A stretch of 64,000 bases of DNA from Geoanaerobacter pelophilus (GTDB lineage Bacteria; Desulfobacterota; Desulfuromonadia; Geobacterales; DSM-12255). The notes beneath the pieces were generated by a model. That model saw nothing but the letters and a program-made list of their open reading frames with translations. It searched no databases and was not told the DNA's origin. The translations under genes and the position numbers were made by a program. The stretch spans positions 1-64,000 of the forward strand of contig NZ_JAHCVJ010000008.1 of assembly GCF_018476885.1 (NCBI RefSeq), given 5' to 3'. Below are positions 19,543-27,946 of the stretch, piece by piece. The first letter of the stretch is position 1. The number at the start of each line of letters is the position of its first letter.

Positions 19543-19965
19543 ATGCTATTAAGATGTGCCATTATCGCTCTTCTGCTGCAGCTGACCTGTCTGCCGCTCT
19601 TTGGTTTCGCTGCTGCCGGGCAAGAGCTTGGCAAGGTCGAGATGTATATGAGTCAGGGGCGTGCCGACAAGGCTCTGGCATTTCTCGACACGATCATCGC
19701 TGCAAATCCGGAGCGAATTGATGCCTATAGCAGCCGGGCATTCATCTACCTCAAGCTGAACCGGCATCAGCAGGCTATTGCCGACTTCTCGCACATTATC
19801 GGCCTTCAGCCGGATGACCCCAGTGCCTACCTGAGCCGCGGCCTGGTCTACGACCAGCTGCATGAAACCGAGCGCGCAGCAGCCGACTACCGGCATGCCT
19901 GCACTCTGGGGGGCAAGGCGGGATGTAGTTTCCTCGAGCAACTGAAGAGCAGATCGCAGCAGTAA
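19543..19965 (+). CDS. exported TPR protein
   Basis: A 140-aa protein with an N-terminal hydrophobic signal sequence (about residues 1-27, ending near GFAAAG) and about three tetratricopeptide repeats, for example AYSSRAFIYLKLNRHQQAIADFSH and AYLSRGLVYDQLHETERAAADY. A SEL1-like cysteine pair follows near the end (CTLGGKAGC). It probably acts as a periplasmic protein-interaction module; partners are unknown. A GTG lies two codons upstream, but AGGAG is better spaced for the ATG at 19543. Confidence 0.7.
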   Translation: MLLRCAIIALLLQLTCLPLFGFAAAGQELGKVEMYMSQGRADKALAFLDTIIAANPERIDAYSSRAFIYLKLNRHQQAIADFSHIIGLQPDDPSAYLSRGLVYDQLHETERAAADYRHACTLGGKAGCSFLEQLKSRSQQ

Positions 19966-19989
19966 ACCGAATTTTAAAAGGAGTTTCCA

Positions 19990-20181
19990 ATGGCTGAGGC
20001 AATGAAATGTTGCAACGAAGAAGGACACCATGGGCATATCTGCGTGCTCAAAGGGCTCGGGCTTTCCGATGAAATCGCCCGTCTTTCCTCGAACCCCACC
20101 CATGTCTGCTTTACCTGCGGGGCTGAGGTCAATAACCCCAAAAATGTCTGTCAACCGGTTGCGCTTTCCGAAACGCCCTGA
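19990..20181 (+). CDS. small Cys/His-rich protein
   Basis: A 63-aa protein with a strong ribosome binding site (AAAAGGAG). It contains seven histidine or cysteine residues in its first 20 codons (CCNEEGHHGHIC) and a later VCFTCG pair, a pattern suggesting binding of one metal ion or a small zinc ribbon. No family was recognised with certainty. It lies 24 bp after the TPR gene and may share its transcript. Confidence 0.6.
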   Translation: MAEAMKCCNEEGHHGHICVLKGLGLSDEIARLSSNPTHVCFTCGAEVNNPKNVCQPVALSETP

Positions 20182-20188
20182 TCAAGTT

Positions 20189-20223
20189 AAGCGGCTTGCG
20201 GCATCTCCTGGCCACAAGCCGCT
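20189..20223. terminator. hairpin between convergent small genes
   Basis: AGCGGCTTG and CAAGCCGCT form a perfect 9-bp stem between the end of the small Cys/His gene and the end of the DUF6485 gene. No strong T-tract is present on either strand, so termination efficiency is uncertain. Confidence 0.45.
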
Positions 20224-20235
20224 GTTGATAAAGGC

Positions 20236-20442
20236 TCAGCCGGTTGCTTGGCCAGATCTGTCACTTATAAAGTTGCGGATTGAGCGGTCATAGCTTTTTT
20301 CACCCGCCGGGGTGAAGAAACAGCCTGGGATCTCCCCGTTCTTCAGGTGATACTCCACGCATTTACAGCAGTTGCCCCGCTTGTCGCAGGCCGAGTAGCT
20401 ACAGCTGCAATGCGCCTTGCTTGTTGTTGCTACACATTCCAT
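20236..20442 (-). CDS. DUF6485 Cys-rich small protein
   Basis: A 68-aa protein with the cysteine spacing CSCSYSACDKRGNCCKCVEYH followed by EIPGCFF and YDRSIRNFI, the pattern of DUF6485. Function is unknown; the cysteines suggest a metal or iron-sulfur site. The ATG at 20442 has GGAGGAC upstream at good spacing. The frame is open further upstream, but that part overlaps the GAPDH gene. It lies just downstream of GAPDH on the same strand. Confidence 0.75.
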   Translation of the reverse strand: MECVATTSKAHCSCSYSACDKRGNCCKCVEYHLKNGEIPGCFFTPAGEKSYDRSIRNFISDRSGQATG

Positions 20443-20512
20443 GTTTGTCCTCCATGAATCTGTTTGATCTATCTGCCCCGCTTGTTTCGCTGCTTCCCGA
20501 GGTTTGTTCACG

Positions 20513-21958
20513 TCAGTTCGGTAAAGAAGGAAGCTCCAGACCAGCCATCCTCTGCACCATCCGCACCACCTGGCAGCTGTAGCCGAACTCGTTGTCATAC
20601 CAGACATAGAGCACGCAGCGGCTTCCCTGGGTGATGGTGGCCAGGGAGTCGACCACGCCGGCATGGCGCGAGCCGACAAAGTCGCTGGAGACGACTTCCG
20701 GTGAATTGGTATAGTCGATCTGGTTTTGCAGCGGCGAATCGAGGGAGATGTTGCGCAGATAGCTGTTCAGCTCCTTGACCTCAACCGGCCTGGAGAGTTC
20801 CAGGTTCAGGATCGCCAGGGAAACATTGGGGGTCGGCACCCGGATGGCATTACCGGTCAGTTTGCCGGCCAGCTCAGGAACCACCTTGGCAACGGCCTTG
20901 GCGGCACCAGTTTCGGTGATGACCATATTGAGCGGCGCGCTCCGGCCGCGGCGGTTATTCTTATGGTAATTGTCGATCAGGTTCTGGTCGTTGGTGTAGG
21001 AGTGGCAAGTTTCCACATGGCCGCTGACGATGCCGAACTGGTCATTGACCGCCTTGAGGACCGGCACGATGGCGTTGGTGGTGCAACTGGCGGCGGAGAA
21101 TATGGTCTCTTCAGCAGTGATCAGTTCGTTGTTGACGCCGGAGACGACATTGGGTACATCCCCCTTGCCTGGCGCGGTGAGGACGACCTTGGCAATCCCT
21201 TTGGCTTGCAGGTGGCGGCCAAGTCCTTCCCGGTCGCGCCATTTCCCGGTGTTGTCGATGAGGATGGCGTTGTTGATGCCGTACTGGGTGTAGTCGACAT
21301 TTTCCGGGGCATCGGCGTAAATGATCCGGATCATGTTGCCGTTGGCGATGATGGCGTTTTCCTCTTCATCAATGGTAATGATGCCGTGAAAATGTCCATG
21401 AACCGAATCGCGGCGCAGCAGGCTGGCCCGTTTGATCAGGTCGTCGGCCCCCCCTTTGCGTACCACCGCCGCCCGGAGGCGGAGTTTTTCGCCGCTGCCG
21501 GCCTTTTCGATGAGAATGCGGGCCAGCAGCCGGCCGATGCGGCCGAATCCGTAGAGCACGATATCCTGCGGTTCGCTTAACAGCGGCGAGCGACCTGTAT
21601 TGACCCCGGAAAGTTCTCTGGCTATGAAATCGTCCAGGCTTATGGTGTCCTTTTCGGCCTGGTAACGGGTGGTCAAGCGGCCGATGTCGAGGCGTGCCGG
21701 GGCCAGGTTAAGCTTGGCAATGGCAGTCAGGACAGGGAAGGAGTCACAGGTTGAGAGCTCGCTGTCAAGCACCAGGCGGGCAAAGCGGTGCGCCTTGATA
21801 ATATCGATTGCCGAACTGTTGACCAGCGAGCGGCCATAAACAGTGGTCACGATGTTGTGGTTGCGATAGAGATGGCCGATTATGGGGAGCATCTGTTCGG
21901 CCAATTCTTCCTGTGTTTGCCACTCTTTCAGATGGATTTCCTGTTTGCGAAGGTTCAC
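20513..21958 (-). CDS. gap: glyceraldehyde-3-phosphate dehydrogenase, long form
   Basis: A 481-aa enzyme. An N-terminal extension of about 125 residues precedes the usual GAPDH core. The NAD-binding motif is LYGFGRIGRLLARIL, and the catalytic cysteine lies in SAASCTTNAIVPVLKAVND. Further core signatures are FGIVSGHVETCHSYTNDQN, RRGRSAPLNMVITETGAAKA and WYDNEFGYSCQVVRM. The extension marks the long GAPDH subgroup found in several proteobacteria, as opposed to the 330-aa glycolytic enzyme. Translation appears to start at a GTG (21958) with AGGA upstream. Confidence 0.9.
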   Translation of the reverse strand: MNLRKQEIHLKEWQTQEELAEQMLPIIGHLYRNHNIVTTVYGRSLVNSSAIDIIKAHRFARLVLDSELSTCDSFPVLTAIAKLNLAPARLDIGRLTTRYQAEKDTISLDDFIARELSGVNTGRSPLLSEPQDIVLYGFGRIGRLLARILIEKAGSGEKLRLRAAVVRKGGADDLIKRASLLRRDSVHGHFHGIITIDEEENAIIANGNMIRIIYADAPENVDYTQYGINNAILIDNTGKWRDREGLGRHLQAKGIAKVVLTAPGKGDVPNVVSGVNNELITAEETIFSAASCTTNAIVPVLKAVNDQFGIVSGHVETCHSYTNDQNLIDNYHKNNRRGRSAPLNMVITETGAAKAVAKVVPELAGKLTGNAIRVPTPNVSLAILNLELSRPVEVKELNSYLRNISLDSPLQNQIDYTNSPEVVSSDFVGSRHAGVVDSLATITQGSRCVLYVWYDNEFGYSCQVVRMVQRMAGLELPSLPN

Positions 21959-22044
21959 GTTGGTTCCTCATTGACGGTGGATTCTCGATACACAGCTGCC
22001 TTAAATACCCTCTAGGGGCAGCCAGCTGTCATTTGCAGCATTTC

Positions 22045-22076
22045 TAAAATATCCCCCGGCTGAGCCGGGGGGATGA
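22045..22076 (-). terminator. GC-rich hairpin upstream of GAPDH
   Basis: TCCCCCGGCT and AGCCGGGGGA form a 10-bp stem with a one-base loop at 22052-22073. Read on the minus strand it is followed by TATTTTAG, a weak T-tract, so it could terminate the oxidoreductase transcript before the GAPDH gene. Confidence 0.5.
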
Positions 22077-22218
22077 TACCTATAGGGAATAACTATAATA
22101 CTTAGGGAGCGTAAACAAGATAAAAAGTCTTAATCAATATACGTTTTGTGACTGAGGGGCTGGAATAATGACCGGTAGATCAATACTGCTATATGCTCTT
22201 CTGGTTCAGTGTGCTGTC

Positions 22219-23325
22219 TTATTTCGTTGTCAGCTTTCCCTTGATGCTCTCAATCACCCGGTAGGCGTCGTTGATGGCAGTGTAGATCAGGTTAGGGTGG
22301 CGCTCTTCCTTGATAGTGGCCCCGCTGATCTTCATGAACGATGGCGAGATCGCCCCGCCGATGGCATATACCCCCTTACGGGTGGTCTCGTGTTCACCGG
22401 TAAGCAGCAACAGCCGGTCGCCCTCGCGGGCCACCGAGCAGACCCCTTCGGCGCAGGCAATGGTCTGGACCCCCAGCTTGTCGAAGATCGGTAGCGGCCC
22501 CTGGGTGCCGATGCAGGCGATGACATTATGCATCGGGAAGCTCATGGCGTTGTAGACTTCTATGCCGTCCGGCTGTTTGTACTCGCTGACCCTTATGACC
22601 AGCCGGTCCACGCCCTCATCGTCGACCTCGCCGATGCGCGGCGTGGCACCGGTCAACAGGCGGATATTACCGCCGAGCAGAATCTCTTCCCCCAGCCTCT
22701 GGGCGGTCTCTTTGTTGACGTCAAACTTTTCGGAGATATGCGCCCAGTAGACCGGCATGCTGTCATTGGCCTCGCGCTTAGCGGCAAGGATGGAGATGAT
22801 GACGTCCGCGGCGCTGTTGCCTCCGCCGATCACCAGGGTCCGGGCGCCGATATACTTCTTGGGGTCGTCCACCGATTTGGCCACCATCTTGGCGTCGCCA
22901 TAGACGTTCAGCTCCTTGGGGATGCTGCTGCCGAAGGCAAGGATCACTTTGCGGGCGCTGTAGTTGCCGCGCGAGGTCTGGACTGTCAGACCATTGCGGA
23001 TGTCGCGAATATCCTGAAATTCCACATCGGTCTGCACGTTCAGCTTTTCATGCTGCACAAAATGCTGGACGTACTGGACGTACTTCTCAACCGTGACCGG
23101 TTTGTCCGGCGGCCGCAGCTCCTCTACCAGAAACGGCTCCGGCTCGTCCTTCGGTTTGGAGGGATAGACGTTCTTTCCTGCCGGGTAGGTATTGGCGATT
23201 CCCTGGAACACCCCCTGGCCCTGTTCCAGCAGCAGGTAGCTAAGCCCTTCGCGGTTACAGAGATATGCGGCGGCAACACCGGCCGGTCCGCCACCGATAA
23301 TAATCACATCGTAAAATTTATCCAT
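22219..23325 (-). CDS. FAD/NAD(P)-dependent oxidoreductase, thioredoxin reductase-like
   Basis: A 368-aa two-dinucleotide-binding flavoprotein. The FAD motif is DVIIIGGGPAGVAAAYL at the N-terminus and the NAD(P) motif is TLVIGGGNSAADV around residue 160. VYAIGGAISPSFMKI near the end is the second FAD contact. A CxxC redox pair, as in thioredoxin reductase, was not seen, so it is closer to ferredoxin/flavodoxin reductases or YpdA-like proteins. The physiological partner is unknown. AGGAAAGGAAG precedes the ATG. Confidence 0.8.
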   Translation of the reverse strand: MDKFYDVIIIGGGPAGVAAAYLCNREGLSYLLLEQGQGVFQGIANTYPAGKNVYPSKPKDEPEPFLVEELRPPDKPVTVEKYVQYVQHFVQHEKLNVQTDVEFQDIRDIRNGLTVQTSRGNYSARKVILAFGSSIPKELNVYGDAKMVAKSVDDPKKYIGARTLVIGGGNSAADVIISILAAKREANDSMPVYWAHISEKFDVNKETAQRLGEEILLGGNIRLLTGATPRIGEVDDEGVDRLVIRVSEYKQPDGIEVYNAMSFPMHNVIACIGTQGPLPIFDKLGVQTIACAEGVCSVAREGDRLLLLTGEHETTRKGVYAIGGAISPSFMKISGATIKEERHPNLIYTAINDAYRVIESIKGKLTTK

Positions 23326-23507
23326 GGTGTCTTCCTTTCCTGACCATTGTCACAATGAGCATGATTGTATCTTATTCCTATCAGACTGGGACAGATTGGT
23401 CAATCCGAGCGACCCGCTTATCCTGAAATTTACTGGACAACGGCCCTAAAACTCGCTATATCCGACCAACCCTTTTACAAAACAGTCATCCAAAGGTATT
23501 ACCATCA

Positions 23508-23903
23508 ATGCTGGCCAGATTATTCATCATCTTTGCCGTGGTTCCGGTCCTGGAGCTGTACGTCCTGATCAAGGTCGGTAAACTGATCGGCGCCTGGGAG
23601 ACCGTCGCCATTCTCCTGGCGGTCAGTTTTGCCGGTGCCTGGCTGGTGCGGCACCAGGGGTTTGCCATCATCTCCCGCATCCAGGGCGAACTCGCTGCCG
23701 GACGTATCCCGGCCGGTGAGATGCTGGACGGGTTGCTGGTCCTGGTCGGCGGCATCCTGCTCCTCACCCCCGGCTTTATTACCGATTTTCTGGGGCTTTT
23801 CTTCATCATCCCTGCCGGACGCTTCCTGCTAAAGCAGTATCTCCGACGCTGGCTGGAAAGCCGCCTGTCGCGCGGCGGCGTCATCAATATTCGTCGCTTC
23901 TGA
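23508..23903 (+). CDS. fxsA: FxsA family membrane protein
   Basis: A 131-aa inner-membrane protein. It begins LFIIFAVVPVLELYVLIKVGKLIGAWET and continues with LVRHQGFAIISRIQGELAAGRIPAGEML and a second hydrophobic region GLLVLVGGILLLTPGFITDFLGL, all characteristic of FxsA. The E. coli member modulates phage exclusion by the F plasmid PifA system; the general role is unknown. It stands alone, with about 270 bp to the next gene. Confidence 0.9.
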   Translation: MLARLFIIFAVVPVLELYVLIKVGKLIGAWETVAILLAVSFAGAWLVRHQGFAIISRIQGELAAGRIPAGEMLDGLLVLVGGILLLTPGFITDFLGLFFIIPAGRFLLKQYLRRWLESRLSRGGVINIRRF

Positions 23904-24170
23904 TCCGTTTGATCCATCTCTGCGTACAACCTTAGGGTTACCCAACCAATTCACTCCGTATGGGTGGAGCTGTTTTACCTATCCCTCCTACTGCTTTCAT
24001 TTATCTTTTTTACTTCAATAGTAGTAAGTGGTTTTGGGCCGAAATAAATAGCCAGTAGCCCAATTGCATAATAATTGTAGGATGTTAAAGTGCCATCACC
24101 TCAATGAGTGTATTTTTATCCACGCCCGTTTTTTCAGATTATCTGAGGTTCGGGCCTGATCGGTGCTCAT

Positions 24171-26423
24171 ATGGCATGTCACTCATCCTTGAAAAAACCT
24201 GCCGGGTTAGCCCGAGAGAAAATTTCATATCGCCAGGCATACGAACACGCCATCGACGAACTGAATCGCCTGGATCTGCTTATCCGGCGACAGTTGGTGT
24301 TACGAAAATTCCGGGGTGAATCTGATCAGCTCAGCCAGTTCAAGGGGCTGGTCATTAGCGATGACGAGGTCAGCCGGATCCTGTCGTGTCCTGTGCACTC
24401 CGGTGACCCTGAGATTGATGACCGGGCAGGGAACGAGGAACTCCAGGCGCTGGCTCGGGAGCTCGACGAGCAGGAACAGCGGGTGGCTGCCAGGGTAGCG
24501 ACAGCTGCCGGTCATGGCAGTGAGTTACCCTTATGCCGGATTGCCGCAGAGTTCGGGCTTTCTCCGTTCGAGGTCGGCGCCCTGGTCATCTGCCTGGCCC
24601 CAGAAGTCGATAGCCGTTACCAGCGGCTGTACGGCTATCTCCACGATGACATAACCCGGCAACTCCCCACCCCCGGCCTGATCCTCAATCTCCTCAGCGC
24701 TTCTCCGGATGAGAAGCTGGCTGGCCGCAAGGCGTTCTCCGCTGACTCGCCACTGTTCCGCCATCGGCTGCTCTCCCATGTTGCCTCTCCGGATGACGCC
24801 GGCCATTCGTCACTGTCCCGGCCACTCCGGATTGATGGCCGGATTGCCGCTTTCCTGCTTGGTGGCGAAGGCCTGGATGAGCGGATCAGCGGCTTTGCCA
24901 AGCTCTGCCGCGACGATCATAATCTTGACCTGATCACGCTGGTGCAGGCTGAACAGAAGCGGCTGCACAAATATGTCTGGCGGCATTCCCGCAGAAAACA
25001 AGGCAATGGCCGAGGCCTGGTGCTGTATTTCCACGGGCCGGAAGGCACCGGCAGGAGTGCCATGGCCAAAGGGATCTGTCATGACCTCGGCATTCCGCTG
25101 CTGGCGGTTGATATTGCCAGGATGCCCAGCTCCGAAAGTGCTTTCCAGGAGGCTGTTGCTGCGATCTTGCGGGAGGCGCTGCTGCAGAGTGCCGGCCTCT
25201 GTCTCGATAATTTCGATCTGCTCCTGACGGATGATGCTGACCGCCGACGGTTGAGCTGCCTGGTCGAAGCGCTGGGCAATGTCTCACAGCCGGCCTTTAT
25301 CCTGGGCAATTCACCATTGAAGGTCGTCGGGATGTTCCGGGGCGCCCATTTCCTCTCGGTCGAGTTTCCAACTCCAGACCTCGGCCAGAGAAAGGATTTC
25401 TGGTCGCGTGAGGGCGCCAAGGGGCTTAGGGTTGCCGCCGGGGTTGATTATGGCGCGCTGGCCGGGAGGTTCCGCTTCACACCGGGGCAGATCCGGCATG
25501 CGGTTACTGCCGCAGCAGACCTTGCTGGCTGGCAGCACCCCGAATCTCCGCAGATCACAGAAGACGACCTCTACACCGCCTGTCGCCGGCACTCCAACCC
25601 GAAGCTCAGCGAGCTGGCGTGCAAGATCGTTCCCAAATACGGCTGGGATGACCTGGTGCTGCCGCCTGACCGGATCAGCCAGCTGGAAGAGCTGTGCCGT
25701 CATTCCAAATATCGCCATGTGGTCTACGGCGAATGGGGCTTTGACCGGAAGCTCTCCTACGGCAAGGGGCTGAGCGCCCTTTTTACCGGCCCGCCCGGCA
25801 CCGGCAAAACCATGGCCGCCGAGGTGATCGCCAATGACCTGCAGCTGGACCTGTACAAGATCGATCTCTCCCAGGTGGTGAGCAAGTACATCGGCGAAAC
25901 CGAGAAAAACCTGGACCGGATCTTTACCGAGGCAACTACCGGCAATGCCATCCTCTTTTTCGACGAGGCCGATGCCCTGTTCGGCAAGCGTTCCGAGGTC
26001 AAGGACGCCCATGACCGCTATGCCAACATCGAGACCGGCTATCTGCTGCAGAAGATGGAGGAATACGAGGGGATTGCCATCCTGGCAACCAACCTCCGGG
26101 GGAATATGGACGAGGCGTTTGTCCGGAGAATCCAGTTCATCGTCGAGTTTCCGTTTCCTCAGGAACAGGAGCGGCTGGCGATCTGGCAGAAAATCTGGCC
26201 GGAGGACGTGCCGCGCGGCGAGCTGCTCGACCTGGAGCTGATTGCCCGGCGCTTTGAAATAGCAGGTGGGAATATCCGCAATATCGCAATCTCTGCGGCG
26301 TTCCTGGCAGCAGGTGAGGGTGGAGGGGTTGCCATGACCCACCTGATGCAGGCAACTCGGCGTGAATATCAGAAGATCGGCAAGATCGTCGGCGACGGCG
26401 ACTTTGACCGGCATGACGGCTAG
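24171..26423 (+). CDS. eCIS AAA+ ATPase (Afp15-like), tandem ATPase modules
   Basis: A 750-aa ATPase of the kind found in extracellular contractile injection systems, where it is thought to help assembly. The N-terminus (AYEHAIDELNRLDLLIRRQ) is a family hallmark. Residues about 265-470 form a first AAA module with a degenerate Walker A, GPEGTGRS (Arg295 instead of Lys). Residues about 495-740 form an intact module with Walker A GPPGTGKT (540-547) and Walker B ILFFDEADALFG (594-605), plus ATNLRGNMDEAFVRRI. It is the first gene of the 23-kb injection cluster. The ribosome binding site is weak; the ATG at 24171 is the first good start. Confidence 0.85.
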   Translation: MACHSSLKKPAGLAREKISYRQAYEHAIDELNRLDLLIRRQLVLRKFRGESDQLSQFKGLVISDDEVSRILSCPVHSGDPEIDDRAGNEELQALARELDEQEQRVAARVATAAGHGSELPLCRIAAEFGLSPFEVGALVICLAPEVDSRYQRLYGYLHDDITRQLPTPGLILNLLSASPDEKLAGRKAFSADSPLFRHRLLSHVASPDDAGHSSLSRPLRIDGRIAAFLLGGEGLDERISGFAKLCRDDHNLDLITLVQAEQKRLHKYVWRHSRRKQGNGRGLVLYFHGPEGTGRSAMAKGICHDLGIPLLAVDIARMPSSESAFQEAVAAILREALLQSAGLCLDNFDLLLTDDADRRRLSCLVEALGNVSQPAFILGNSPLKVVGMFRGAHFLSVEFPTPDLGQRKDFWSREGAKGLRVAAGVDYGALAGRFRFTPGQIRHAVTAAADLAGWQHPESPQITEDDLYTACRRHSNPKLSELACKIVPKYGWDDLVLPPDRISQLEELCRHSKYRHVVYGEWGFDRKLSYGKGLSALFTGPPGTGKTMAAEVIANDLQLDLYKIDLSQVVSKYIGETEKNLDRIFTEATTGNAILFFDEADALFGKRSEVKDAHDRYANIETGYLLQKMEEYEGIAILATNLRGNMDEAFVRRIQFIVEFPFPQEQERLAIWQKIWPEDVPRGELLDLELIARRFEIAGGNIRNIAISAAFLAAGEGGGVAMTHLMQATRREYQKIGKIVGDGDFDRHDG

Positions 26424-26456
26424 GCAATGGTCGGACGACCGGCCAAGGAGGTAGTC

Positions 26457-27656
26457 ATGACAAGGAATTTCAGCAGCAAGCAGGCAGACCAGTCCCTACC
26501 CGGGCAGAGTACGGTTTCTGCAGACAGCTCCCGGTCTTGCGCATCGACCGGTTCCTTTGCGGAGTTGCAGCGTGCTGTCGAGAACCCCCTTCTCGCCTCT
26601 GCCTCTGCCATGCTCAATCTGCAAAGGCTTGCGGGGAACCGTGCCGTTGCCGGGCTGATCCAGGCAAAGCTTACGGTCACCCCGCCGGGTGACCGGCTGG
26701 AGCGGGAAGCCGACAGCATGGCGAACAGTGTGACCGGTTCGGCCCGAGAGGCCGGTCCGGCGATCCATCGTTTCGAGGATGAAGAGATCTTTCAAGGCAA
26801 CATGGCCGGTGTTCCGGACATGACCGTCGAGCCGGCACGCGAGGTCGGGGCAGAGGTGAGCAGCCAGACCGAGAGCCGGATCAACGCCTCCAAGGGTGGC
26901 GGCAGCAGACTTCCCGACGAAGTCCGGTCTTACATGGAACCTCGCTTCGGCGTTGATTTCAGCGGCGTCAGGCTGCACACCGGCAGTGATGCCGCGCAGA
27001 TGAATCATGAGCTTGCTGCGCAGGCGTTTACCCACGGCAACGATATCTACATGGGCGAGGGGAGATTCAGCCCCGGCACCGACGCCGGTCGCTGGCTGCT
27101 GGCCCACGAGCTTACCCACGTTGTGCAACAGGGGGGGGCGGCATCGTTGGCGCAGTCCGGCGATGCCGTGCAGCGCAACGGAGTCACGTTCCCAACCTAC
27201 AGCGATATTGTTGCGGACGCTACCATCAAGACCGAGGCTGACAAAGCCTGGAAGGAAACCAAAACCGCGAACACCGCCCAGGACCGGAGGGAACAGGCGT
27301 TCTGGATCCGGTGGAATTCCGATACCAAAGCTTTTTCCGCTACCGGGCACTCGGTTGGACCGAGGGTCAAGAACTCGCCGCCCGGAGGCGCCTCGGTGGC
27401 CCCTGCCGCCAGACCCGCGGACAGCGGCAATGATTATACTGTCGGTCTGTTCCACACCCATACCCCTACGGTTAGCTGGGCTGCGGGGTATCAGCGCAAC
27501 GTGGGACCGTCGGCAGTCGATACCACCTATCATAATGCACAGCGGGTTCCGGGGGTAGTGTACGACTACACCGGGGTTGGAGGAAGGGTCGAGTCCGGGC
27601 ATCCGTTGGACTCGGCAGCGAAGCTGTGGGATTGCGGCCCTGCCCGGCGGTCGTGA
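26457..27656 (+). CDS. DUF4157 protein with JAMM-like C-terminal domain, candidate eCIS effector
   Basis: A 399-aa protein. Residues about 45-90 carry the RLAGNRAVAGLIQ lead-in common in DUF4157 proteins, and about 150-225 the DUF4157 domain itself, ending in the zinc-protease motif HELTH (His217, Glu218, His221). Proteins with this domain are known to be linked to eCIS cargo. Beyond residue 240 the sequence changes: Glu279, HTHTP (His333/His335) and PSAVD (Ser352/Asp355) recall the ExnHxHPxnSxxD zinc site of JAMM/MPN peptidases. The His-to-Ser spacing is longer than usual. The start at 26457 is chosen because AAGGAGG lies 5 bp upstream. A small gene 33 bp downstream may encode its partner. 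Confidence 0.7.
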   Translation: MTRNFSSKQADQSLPGQSTVSADSSRSCASTGSFAELQRAVENPLLASASAMLNLQRLAGNRAVAGLIQAKLTVTPPGDRLEREADSMANSVTGSAREAGPAIHRFEDEEIFQGNMAGVPDMTVEPAREVGAEVSSQTESRINASKGGGSRLPDEVRSYMEPRFGVDFSGVRLHTGSDAAQMNHELAAQAFTHGNDIYMGEGRFSPGTDAGRWLLAHELTHVVQQGGAASLAQSGDAVQRNGVTFPTYSDIVADATIKTEADKAWKETKTANTAQDRREQAFWIRWNSDTKAFSATGHSVGPRVKNSPPGGASVAPAARPADSGNDYTVGLFHTHTPTVSWAAGYQRNVGPSAVDTTYHNAQRVPGVVYDYTGVGGRVESGHPLDSAAKLWDCGPARRS

Positions 27657-27689
27657 ACAGGCATAATGCCGTAGGCAGGAGGGAGGGTT

Positions 27690-27917
27690 ATGAGCCGCTT
27701 GACAGAAGAGCAGGCAATTGAGCTTGCGCGGCAGGCCGTTGACGGAACATTCAGTGCCGATGAGCTGGCGCAGATAGAGGTTTCGCTGACGGACAACCGG
27801 TACGTCGTGAAATTCGTCCTGAGGGTTGCGCCGCTCACCCTTGGTTCCGGATTTGTTCAGGTCACTCTGGACGCTGTTTCCGGTGCTGTCCTGGAGAGAT
27901 TGAGAGACGCCGACTGA
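27690..27917 (+). CDS. small PepSY/NTF2-immunity-like protein
   Basis: A 75-aa protein with no signal peptide. TEEQAIELARQAVDG is followed by a beta-rich half, RYVVKFVLRVAP and GFVQVTLDAVSGAVLERL. This helix plus sheet ending in a xVTLDAxSGxVLE hairpin is seen both in PepSY-type domains and in small NTF2-fold immunity proteins. It lies directly between the candidate effector and the DUF4255 gene. A role as immunity partner or loading chaperone is an inference from position and fold pattern only. GGAGGG precedes the ATG. Confidence 0.55.
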   Translation: MSRLTEEQAIELARQAVDGTFSADELAQIEVSLTDNRYVVKFVLRVAPLTLGSGFVQVTLDAVSGAVLERLRDAD

Positions 27918-27946
27918 CAACCCGCAGCACGTAACCTGGAGAGCAG

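Noticed and set aside
26496-27920. 474-codon open frame on the minus strand opposite the DUF4157 gene
   Set aside because: High G+C shadow; the plus strand has clear domains and a strong ribosome binding site, and the antisense product matches nothing recognisable.
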